8,422 nt of DNA from Chlamydiota bacterium (GTDB lineage Bacteria; Auribacterota; UBA3054; B51-G9), in contig JAUVKG010000096.1 of assembly GCA_030596365.1 (NCBI GenBank), positions 1 to 8,422 of the forward strand, in the 5' to 3' direction. Both the position numbers and the translations under genes were made by a program. The notes beneath the pieces were generated by a model. It did no database searches and was not told where the DNA came from. It saw only the letters and a program-made list of their open reading frames with translations. How positions within the stretch are numbered: position 1 is the stretch's first letter; the number at the start of each line of letters is the position of its first letter. Below, piece by piece: positions 1-5,701 of this stretch.

Positions 1-63
1 GGTGGGAAGGTGGGAAGGTGGGAAGGTGCGAAGGTGGGAAGGTGGGAAGGTGGGAAGGTGGGG
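1..63. repeat. 8-bp GGTGGGAA tandem array
   Basis: The window opens inside a tandem array of the 8-bp unit GGTGGGAA: seven full units occupy 1-56 (the fourth, at 25-32, is GGTGCGAA) and a partial unit runs into GGTGGGGAG. The array probably continues beyond the left edge. The period is not a multiple of three, so the open frames through it read as changing low-complexity peptide and are not credible genes. GGG runs recur every 8 bp (36-38, 44-46, 52-54, 60-63), which fits a G-quadruplex pattern on the plus strand. Confidence 0.95.
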
Positions 64-71
64 AGTTTACT

Positions 72-143
72 TGGACAAAATGGACAAAATGGACAAAATG
101 GACAGAATGGACAGAATGGACGTTATGGACTTAAAGGACAAGA
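72..143. repeat. 9-bp TGGACAAAA tandem array
   Basis: Seven consecutive 9-bp units start with TGGAC: three TGGACAAAA (72-98), two TGGACAGAA (99-116), then TGGACGTTA (117-125) and TGGACTTAA (126-134). A decayed eighth unit, AGGACAAGA, follows at 135-143. The five leading bases are constant and the last four vary. Two more units of the same pattern occur at 6824-6841, so this is a genome-level repeat style rather than a local accident. The 9-bp period keeps frame and would read as MDK/MDR repeats, but no ribosome-binding site or flanking domain supports a gene. Confidence 0.93.
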
Positions 144-174
144 TTATCAACACTACTCCACTCCATCACTTTTA

Positions 175-191
175 CCACGCATTTTGCGTGG
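175..191. repeat. Perfect hairpin CCACGC-ATTTT-GCGTGG
   Basis: A 6-bp perfect inverted repeat with a 5-nt loop lies between the 9-bp and the CCATTACT arrays. It has no T tract on either strand, so it is not a convincing intrinsic terminator. It resembles the other small palindromes that sit beside tandem arrays in the gaps of this window. Confidence 0.7.
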
Positions 192-299
192 CCATTACTC
201 CATTAATCCATTACTCCATTACTCCATTACTCCATTACTCCATTACTCCATTAATCCATTAATCCATTAATCCATTAATCCATCAATCCATCAATCCAT
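192..299. repeat. 8-bp CCATTACT tandem array with ordered variants
   Basis: Thirteen 8-bp units run without interruption from 192 to 295, followed by a partial CCAT. The order is one CCATTACT, one CCATTAAT, five CCATTACT (208-247), four CCATTAAT (248-279) and two CCATCAAT (280-295). The variants are grouped in blocks, as expected when copies spread by local slippage. The array ends directly at the hairpin that follows the peptidase gene. Confidence 0.95.
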
Positions 300-314
300 A
301 AGCTGGAAGCTTAT
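298..314 (-). terminator. Hairpin just downstream of the peptidase stop
   Basis: A perfect 7-bp stem (ATAAGCT / AGCTTAT) with a GGA loop lies one base beyond the TAA stop (318-316) of the minus-strand peptidase gene. Its position suits a transcript 3' end. There is no run of T after it on the minus strand, so intrinsic termination is uncertain and it may only protect the mRNA end. Confidence 0.4.
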
Positions 315-315
315 G

Positions 316-1143
316 TTACTTTATCCACGCGACCGGATCTAGTTTATAATAATCTTTAAGTTCTTCGTATAGTTCCGGTTCTTTTCTTTTCATTTGCGAT
401 GGTTTTTCAAAAAAGGTTTCAGTTGCGACAGCAAAGAACTCGGCGGGATTAGTTGCACCATAAGCATCCATGAGAGTTTTTTTGTTATGTTCAACTCTAT
501 CACGAAGAAGATTATATTCTTTTCCAAGAATTTCAGCCCATTTTCCATACCTGCTTTTATCCTGAAGAATCGGCACTCCATCCGCATAACCGTCTTCCTG
601 GTCCAACTGATGAGCGAATTCATGAAGAACGACATTTTGTCCATCTTCACCATTAATCGCACCGTGTTTTACGCAGTCCCAGGCGAGTACAACATCTCCA
701 CCCGTCCACGACTCCCCTGCCCTTGCGGTAGGTTTTACGGTGTATTGACCTCCTCCGACATGTGAATAAGAATTACCAACATAAGGTCGAGGATAAACGA
801 GTACAGAATTAAGGTTTGGGAAGTCGGTATTTTTTCTATTCAGCAAAAGCATACACGCTTCGCAGGCAATAGTGACACGAATTTCGTCTGTTATTTCTAG
901 TCCGCCGCAACCTTCGAAAGTTTTTTCATCGAGGAAAATTTTAATATCATTATGGAGTTGTTTTTTTAAATCATCCGGCATCATTCTGTACAGCTGGACA
1001 TTTTTATCAAGAATTTTTTCCCATGAATCAAGAAAAGGATTTTGTATTATTTTGTTCCTGTGATTAGCTTTCAGTTTTTGTTTGAAGTAAATCAAAGCTG
1101 AAGCTAAAATGATTATGGATATTGAGATGATTATAATTAACAT
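316..1143 (-). CDS. mtfA: Membrane-anchored M90 (MtfA-family) zinc peptidase
   Basis: This 275-residue protein is a zinc-dependent metallopeptidase of the MtfA/M90 family. The zinc-binding HExxH motif is visible as HEFAH (His174, Glu175, His178), followed by QLDQEDGYADG. The family's third-ligand region appears as NPAEFFAVATE, with Glu235 the likely ligand. Residues 2-20 form one strongly hydrophobic segment followed by a basic stretch (KQKLKANHR), so the catalytic part is probably tethered to the inner face of the membrane. E. coli MtfA is slightly shorter (265 residues) and is cytoplasmic. That protein interacts with the glucose repressor Mlc and acts as an aminopeptidase; whether this one has a similar partner cannot be told. 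The ATG at 1143 has AGGA seven bases upstream (1154-1151). A 466-bp gap with a MITE-like element separates it from the rhamnose block, so it is probably a separate transcription unit. Confidence 0.9.
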   Translation of the reverse strand: MLIIIISISIIILASALIYFKQKLKANHRNKIIQNPFLDSWEKILDKNVQLYRMMPDDLKKQLHNDIKIFLDEKTFEGCGGLEITDEIRVTIACEACMLLLNRKNTDFPNLNSVLVYPRPYVGNSYSHVGGGQYTVKPTARAGESWTGGDVVLAWDCVKHGAINGEDGQNVVLHEFAHQLDQEDGYADGVPILQDKSRYGKWAEILGKEYNLLRDRVEHNKKTLMDAYGATNPAEFFAVATETFFEKPSQMKRKEPELYEELKDYYKLDPVAWIK

Positions 1144-1150
1144 TTATTTT

Positions 1151-1154
1151 TCCT
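1151..1154 (-). promoter_or_regulatory. Ribosome-binding site of the peptidase gene
   Basis: AGGA on the minus strand is separated by 7 nt from the ATG at 1143, supporting this start and keeping the N-terminal membrane segment in the protein. Confidence 0.6.
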
Positions 1155-1246
1155 GTGATTTGATGTGATTCGAAAAGGTATTTGAATCCTAAGTATAGAT
1201 TTTAATCCAATCATAAATAAATAGGGAATAATATAATTTCTTTATA

Positions 1247-1409
1247 GACAGAATCATTTAGTGACAGAATCATTTTAATACAAAGAAATTTCTTTTATAT
1301 TTTATTTAAATAGTATTTGATAGCGTAGAACGTTACTTAGTCGAGTAGAATTTTCACATATAATTAAATATTATATTTTTAAATGATTCTGTCAATAAAT
1401 GATTCTGTC
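1247..1409. mobile_element. MITE-like element with TA-flanked terminal inverted repeats
   Basis: A 163-bp AT-rich element is bounded by inverted repeats of 29 bp (1247-1275 and 1381-1409) that match at 28 positions. Each arm contains the 13-mer GACAGAATCATTT twice at 16-bp spacing, so the 13-mer or its complement occurs four times (1247, 1263, 1381, 1397). Directly outside each end is the dinucleotide TA (1245-1246 and 1410-1411), the target duplication expected of IS630/Tc1-mariner transposition. It encodes nothing; a 14-bp palindrome AAAGAAATTTCTTT is at 1282-1295. The structure fits a non-autonomous miniature element moved by a transposase encoded elsewhere. A paired protein-binding site is the alternative, since each arm is itself a direct repeat. 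Confidence 0.72.
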
Positions 1410-1486
1410 TAATTCTTAATAATTTAGTAAGTAAATGATACCACTAATGCCGTATTATTAATTGTTAGGTGTTTACAATAAATTCC

Positions 1487-1526
1487 TTACAATTTTTATG
1501 TCCACCGACACAAGGTCGGCGGGACA
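1487..1526. repeat. Dispersed repeat, short copy (ACCGACACAA family)
   Basis: TTACAATTTTTATG is followed by TCCACCGACACAA and GGTCGGCGGGACA. A second copy with the same two halves lies at 3290-3349. The halves can pair (GTCC..CCGAC with GTCGG..GGAC) to form a hairpin with a small internal loop and a 5-nt tip. Both copies lie downstream of a minus-strand gene. No function is known to me. Confidence 0.65.
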
Positions 1527-1541
1527 TTTACCCTTTTTGAG

Positions 1542-1561
1542 TGGCATCTATTTAGACGCCA
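1542..1561. repeat. Imperfect hairpin downstream of the URO-D-thioredoxin gene
   Basis: TGGC-A-TCTA pairs with TAGA-C-GCCA across a TT loop, giving eight paired positions and one A/C mismatch. It starts about 50 nt beyond the stop of the minus-strand gene at 1610. No U tract follows on the minus strand; upstream of it the transcript is U-rich instead. Confidence 0.45.
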
Positions 1562-1609
1562 AGCGCAATTATGTCAAAAAAATTAAAAAAAATTATTGTT
1601 GCAAAAAAG

Positions 1610-3238
1610 TTAAAGCCGCATGTCTTTAATCCATTCTTTTATCACTTCAACTTTTGGAATAGTGCCGCTTGATTTCACAGCTTTCTGAATTGTTACAATT
1701 GCGGGAGTTGATTCAACGCCAAAAGCGACGATTTGTTCGTCGTCCGAGACAACGTTAACAGGTAATTGAACACCGAGTTCTTTAACTGCTTTTTCGATAT
1801 TTTTCTTAGTTTCTTCACATGCATCGCAACCGCCACCGAGAAGAATTATTTCGCCGCTGTATCTTTTAAGATTTCTTCTTAATTTTTTATTTATCTGATT
1901 TTGAATAGCGCTAATCATTTCATCTCTGGCCGGAATTCTGCTTACGAAAACAATTTCGCCATCGATACATATAGTCGGAATATTTCTAACCATCATTCCC
2001 GTCATAAAATCAACCGAGTCAGGTTCTTTGATTTTATGCTCACGCCATATTACCAAATCTTCAAATTCCGGAACAACAGCTTTAACCGATTCAACCATAT
2101 ATTGACATGGAGCGCATGCTTCCGAGTCGAGAGTAATAACATCGATAACTACTTTATCAAGTTTACCATAATCGCTCATATCGAGATTTTTTTCGGGATC
2201 GGACTGTTTTATCGCGATAGTTTTTGCGATTTCCTGCTGATAAGGATCATTCACAAGCTGCGCAACAATTTCGAGATTTTCCGGTGGAGTTGCATAAGGA
2301 ATATCGCATCCCGGAGCAAGAATGAAACCTTTATTACCACCAACGGTCATACAGTCCATAGCGTTTCTCATACAGTCATCAGTTGTACCGAATAGCAGAA
2401 CGATAGTAAGCTGCATATTGCCGCCGAAAGAGATATCATATTTTTCGCAAATTTCTTTTACAAAAGCGAGCTGAATATTTTCATCGATTGAAATATTATT
2501 GGGACCTGTTTTGCACATTTCTTCAATATTTGCCTGAGCGTGTCCACAAACAAAGAAAGAAGATAATTTACCTTTTTCACGAATTGCGTCAAAGATCGGT
2601 GTTACATAAGGAGTTACAAATTCAGCAAAATGGTCAGGGCCTATTTGACTTGTCATCGGATCAACTATAGCAACGATATCACAGCCTGCTTCGATATAAT
2701 ATTCAGCAGCTTTAACAGCGACATCTTTACAAAATTCCATGATTTTTTTAATACCTTCCACATCGTCATACATAGCCATAAAAATATTAGGACCAAGAAG
2801 GTGAAGCGCAAGAGTGAACGGGCCGGTGATTAATCCATAGAATGCAACGTCGGGATGTTTTGCAACAAGCTCACGCGTAGCATCGAGAACAACCGGGAAT
2901 CTGCCGTCTTCAGGTCCGGGAATTGATAATTCATCAAGACTGACACCTTCAGCGAGAGGATGAGTTGTAACAGCAGGAGGATTATCGTCTGCCCAGTTCA
3001 ACTGACAGCCGAGGATTTCGGCTTCGATCTGAAGGTCGAAAGCGACAGGAATTCCGTCCGGTTTATATTTTTCGATAGCTTTTCCAACGCCTTCAACCAT
3101 CAGTTTTTTAGATTTAAGGAATTCTGTAGCGGTTTTGTTGATAAGAGACGCCGCATGGCAACCCACGAAAGGCACCCACGGTGTTTTATCAGTTTTTTCG
3201 TTATGCAATGCCTTCAGCAATAATTCTTTACCAGTCAT
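1610..3238 (-). CDS. URO-D/MtaA-family protein fused to two thioredoxin-like domains
   Basis: This 542-residue protein has three parts. Residues 1 to about 340 are a uroporphyrinogen-decarboxylase-type barrel of the kind found in corrinoid methyltransferases (MtaA, MtbA, CmuA); the RQAGR signature of true HemE is absent. Residues about 360-448 look like a thioredoxin/glutaredoxin fold with CAPC (Cys375, Cys378) and the cis-proline loop NIPTICIDG. Residues about 462-542 are a second such fold with CDAC (Cys471, Cys474) and STPAIV, close to the small redox-active disulfide protein type. In MtaA the zinc ligands are HxC plus a later Cys; here the first site reads FFVCGH, so Phe229 stands where His is expected, while Cys231 and Cys311 (APGCDIPYATPPENL) remain. 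A methyl transfer or related thiol chemistry is likely, but the substrate is unknown. The ATG has AGGAG 6 nt upstream. No corrinoid-binding protein is adjacent. Confidence 0.87.
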   Translation of the reverse strand: MTGKELLLKALHNEKTDKTPWVPFVGCHAASLINKTATEFLKSKKLMVEGVGKAIEKYKPDGIPVAFDLQIEAEILGCQLNWADDNPPAVTTHPLAEGVSLDELSIPGPEDGRFPVVLDATRELVAKHPDVAFYGLITGPFTLALHLLGPNIFMAMYDDVEGIKKIMEFCKDVAVKAAEYYIEAGCDIVAIVDPMTSQIGPDHFAEFVTPYVTPIFDAIREKGKLSSFFVCGHAQANIEEMCKTGPNNISIDENIQLAFVKEICEKYDISFGGNMQLTIVLLFGTTDDCMRNAMDCMTVGGNKGFILAPGCDIPYATPPENLEIVAQLVNDPYQQEIAKTIAIKQSDPEKNLDMSDYGKLDKVVIDVITLDSEACAPCQYMVESVKAVVPEFEDLVIWREHKIKEPDSVDFMTGMMVRNIPTICIDGEIVFVSRIPARDEMISAIQNQINKKLRRNLKRYSGEIILLGGGCDACEETKKNIEKAVKELGVQLPVNVVSDDEQIVAFGVESTPAIVTIQKAVKSSGTIPKVEVIKEWIKDMRL

Positions 3239-3244
3239 TTTAAG

Positions 3245-3249
3245 CTCCT
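3245..3249 (-). promoter_or_regulatory. Ribosome-binding site of the URO-D-thioredoxin gene
   Basis: AGGAG on the minus strand is 6 nt from the ATG at 3238. It is one of the two strongest sites in the window, which suggests independent translation despite the gap from the rhamnosidase gene. Confidence 0.75.
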
Positions 3250-3289
3250 ATGAAATAATTTAGTTGTTAGTTTTTATAAAAATCGAAAT

Positions 3290-3349
3290 TTACAGTTTTT
3301 ATCTCTACCGACACAACCAGCATACGCCGGTAAAGAGGTCGGCAGGAGA
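3290..3349. repeat. Dispersed repeat, long copy (ACCGACACAA family)
   Basis: This copy matches 1487-1526 in TTACA-TTTTTAT, then CTCTACCGACACAA and GGTCGGCAGGAGA, but has 20 extra bases between the halves (3317-3336). Two competing foldings are possible: CCGAC (3308-3312) with GTCGG (3338-3342), or TACCG (3306-3310) with CGGTA (3328-3332). It sits between the rhamnosidase stop and the next start, within the likely intercistronic RNA. Confidence 0.65.
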
Positions 3350-3365
3350 ATTTCAAATTCCTCTC

Positions 3366-3383
3366 GCCCTTACAGGGCTTTTT
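3366..3383. repeat. GCCCT-TAC-AGGGC hairpin with T run on the plus strand
   Basis: A perfect 5-bp stem with a TAC loop is followed by TTTTT on the plus strand; a second pairing CTCG/CGAG (3363-3366, 3384-3387) brackets it. It lies 15-32 nt beyond the rhamnosidase stop. Read in the direction of the genes, the T run becomes AAAAA before the stem, so it is not an intrinsic terminator for that gene. It may instead be a palindromic repeat or a 3' stabilising hairpin. Confidence 0.5.
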
Positions 3384-3397
3384 CGAGTGTCGTTTGA

Positions 3398-5686
3398 TTA
3401 ATAATTAAAAGAAATTTTATTTTTTAAATTAATAATTTCTATTTCTTTATTATTTTTAATAACATGAATTAAAACCGGTATTTCTGATTTTAATTCGCAG
3501 TTTAATCCTTCTTCATTCTTTTCCCATTTAATTTCAATAGCTTCACTCGTTCCATTAATTGGAAATTTTCCTTTTGCAAAGTTAAGATTTCCCGGATAAG
3601 GAGAAAATGTAAAATGATTGTTCCCAAGATCGTATCGCGGAATTATTCCCAAACAATACTCCGACAAAAACGAAGTTGGATATGCCGACCATACGTGGCA
3701 ATGCGACCAATTCAGGTTAAACACTTCAGCGATAGTTGTGAGTCCGTTATTAATAAACCAACCCCAACATTTCTCAATTTGATTAAGCACAAAATTTATT
3801 TCACCATGATTAATTAAAACAGGAAATATAAAATAAGAAAAATACGGGGTGATTAGCTGCCTGTTAGAAACAGCAGGATCGGTTTGCCGTGGTGCGTCTG
3901 GATTATTCGGGAAGCAGGAAAGGATGTGCCGTTTTATAAAAATGACCGCTTTATCAATATATTTTTTTGGAATTAATTTGTTTTTTAAAGCAAGAACTGT
4001 TGAATGGCAACCAATTTCGCTCCATTTATTTTCTTCAATGTATGGATTAAGTTTTTTCACAATAATTGAGCGAACTTTTTCTGTTAGATGTTCGTATTGT
4101 TCAGAATTACAGTTAAGGATTTCGCACCATTTAATCATTGAATTAAGCGAGGAGTAAAACAACAATGTAGTTGCGATATCAGCTTCAGGATTATTGCTGA
4201 TATATCCCCAATCGATAAAATTAGGGCCACTGGAAATATCAATTCCTTCAGATGTCAATTTATTTTCACAGGATGTAATATTTTTTTCAGCGTAAGGAAA
4301 TAATTCTTCAAGAAGAGCGGTATCACCTGTAAGTTTGTAATAATTTACATTCGCGTCAATCCACAAAAGTGAGTAACCTATAAAGTGAAGCCTGTGTCCC
4401 GGATGAAGCCCGGCTACAAGCTCATCTTCATTCGCGCAAAACGCAGCCTGCCTCAATCCCCGAGCGGAAATTTTCAAATCCGGATAAGCCGCTGAAGCAA
4501 TAGCGGTTGACGGCAAAGCATCTCCTGTCCACTGCCCTCGTTCTCTTGTCGGGTTATCAGTAACGGCGTCTTCCGAGCAAGCTTTTAATGTTTTGACACC
4601 CGCGGTCCATATTTTATTAAGCAATGGATTTTCGCATTCAAAAGAGCCGTTAACTTTACTATAATAAGTTCTTTCGATAAATTTTTCGCTTATAAATTTG
4701 ATTTGATTTTCAGGAGCTTTAATATGTATTTCAAGAAATCTTCCTGCTTTTGGTGTAACAGGAGAAAATTTCTGGACGCCGCCCCGCGCGATATAATGGT
4801 CTAAGTTTCGTGATAGTCCGGCTGACAAATTAATATAAGGAGTAACTTTATCATCAACTAAAGCTTCGCACAATGCGAATTCAACAACTGCATTTTCAGG
4901 CAAATCAAGTATAAATTCAGGCGATCCAAGCCTAACGCGCTCAAGGTCGTATCTTTTCCACAAGCCATCCGTATCAGATATATTTTCAGTTATAAGGGAA
5001 CGTTTATACCATGTCACATCATTTTCTTCTGACCATTCCGGAGGATTAATAAAGTCAAAAGGTCCGTTCAGTTTGCCTTCTGCAACAGAAGAAAGCGAGT
5101 GATTTATTCTGCAAATACGCGAAATATTTAAAGGTGCAGGTGTACCGATATTCGGTACAAAACGAACGACGTTTTTCCATTCTGAATCGTCAAAGTTTAT
5201 TTTTTGCCAGTCGACAGGATTCTTTTTTGTATTTACCCATTCAATCCACGAAAACTGTGGATTGGTTCTTACGGCTGAATGAATAAAGCCTTCAGCTTTT
5301 TCACATTTCCAACTAACGGGAATATTATTTCCTGTAATTTCACAAGCGAAAAACGGCTTGATTTCCGAGCCGGAAAGCATACGTGTATCAACGCCATGAT
5401 TATGCACAATTGAGGTAATAACATGTTTCCCCGGCAAAAAAGTTTTTTTAATAACTTCATATTCCGGATGTTCGACGGGAAATCTTGCCGGACCTTCTGT
5501 AAGGAAAGTGTTATCAATAAGGGCGCGAAACCAATGCGCGCCAAGGATATTGAATTCAATAATGGATTCTTCATTGACCGTAAAAACACCGCGGAACAGC
5601 GCGTAAGAATCTATAGAATCATTACTTTGATTTTCTTTTGGCCAGAAAGGAGCTGTAAAAGGTTTGATAATATTATTTTCCATCAT
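3398..5686 (-). CDS. GH78-type alpha-L-rhamnosidase, cytoplasmic
   Basis: The 762-residue protein is a glycoside hydrolase of the alpha-L-rhamnosidase (GH78) type, which removes terminal L-rhamnose from glycosides with an inverting (alpha/alpha)6-barrel. The family's acidic catalytic segment is seen as DNPTRERGQWTGDA (377-390), where Glu382 and Asp389 are likely catalytic or substrate-binding acids. A later conserved stretch, TTIAEVFNLNWSHCHVWSAYP (650-670), holds Glu654 as the probable general base and the family's HxWSA-type signature. The first 340 residues or so are beta-rich accessory domains and the last 90 a C-terminal beta domain. There is no signal peptide, so the substrate must be imported. 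The protein is shorter than many GH78 enzymes. The start is ATGATG at 5686/5683 with no clear ribosome-binding site, only 15 nt after the stop of the URO-D gene, so translational coupling is likely. A neighbouring L-rhamnose isomerase supports rhamnose specificity. Confidence 0.86.
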   Translation of the reverse strand: MMENNIIKPFTAPFWPKENQSNDSIDSYALFRGVFTVNEESIIEFNILGAHWFRALIDNTFLTEGPARFPVEHPEYEVIKKTFLPGKHVITSIVHNHGVDTRMLSGSEIKPFFACEITGNNIPVSWKCEKAEGFIHSAVRTNPQFSWIEWVNTKKNPVDWQKINFDDSEWKNVVRFVPNIGTPAPLNISRICRINHSLSSVAEGKLNGPFDFINPPEWSEENDVTWYKRSLITENISDTDGLWKRYDLERVRLGSPEFILDLPENAVVEFALCEALVDDKVTPYINLSAGLSRNLDHYIARGGVQKFSPVTPKAGRFLEIHIKAPENQIKFISEKFIERTYYSKVNGSFECENPLLNKIWTAGVKTLKACSEDAVTDNPTRERGQWTGDALPSTAIASAAYPDLKISARGLRQAAFCANEDELVAGLHPGHRLHFIGYSLLWIDANVNYYKLTGDTALLEELFPYAEKNITSCENKLTSEGIDISSGPNFIDWGYISNNPEADIATTLLFYSSLNSMIKWCEILNCNSEQYEHLTEKVRSIIVKKLNPYIEENKWSEIGCHSTVLALKNKLIPKKYIDKAVIFIKRHILSCFPNNPDAPRQTDPAVSNRQLITPYFSYFIFPVLINHGEINFVLNQIEKCWGWFINNGLTTIAEVFNLNWSHCHVWSAYPTSFLSEYCLGIIPRYDLGNNHFTFSPYPGNLNFAKGKFPINGTSEAIEIKWEKNEEGLNCELKSEIPVLIHVIKNNKEIEIINLKNKISFNY

Positions 5687-5701
5687 ACTTGATAATAATT
5701 A

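Larger units (their letters stand above)
1144..1609. other. 466-bp intergenic region without a gene
   Basis: No open frame of credible length or start lies here. From left to right it holds the ribosome-binding site of the peptidase gene, a weak TATACT -10-like box on the minus strand (1197-1192, no good -35), a MITE-like element (1247-1409), a GTCCACCGAC-type repeat (1487-1526), an imperfect hairpin (1542-1561) and an A-rich tract (1576-1609). The last three lie downstream of the URO-D-thioredoxin gene, which reads toward this gap. No classical hairpin plus U-tract terminator for that gene is evident. Confidence 0.8.

Noticed and set aside
99..116. GACAGAAT in the 9-bp array as a relic of the MITE ends
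   Set aside because: Only eight bases are shared with GACAGAATCATTT, and they arise from the tandem unit itself; there is no inverted partner.
2..270. Two overlapping plus-strand open frames rich in GRWEGGKV, MDKMDK and HYSITPL
   Set aside because: They are translations of tandem DNA repeats in shifted frames. They lack a ribosome-binding site, recognisable domain or coherent composition.
1..299. CRISPR array
   Set aside because: The repeats are 8-9 bp and directly adjacent, with no unique spacers and no cas genes.
1500..1561. Cobalamin riboswitch serving the methyltransferase-like genes
   Set aside because: No B12-box-like sequence or multi-stem layout is recognisable, and the region is downstream, not upstream, of the URO-D-thioredoxin gene.
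3366..3383. Intrinsic terminator for the rhamnosidase gene
   Set aside because: The T run follows the stem only on the plus strand, while all genes here are on the minus strand.
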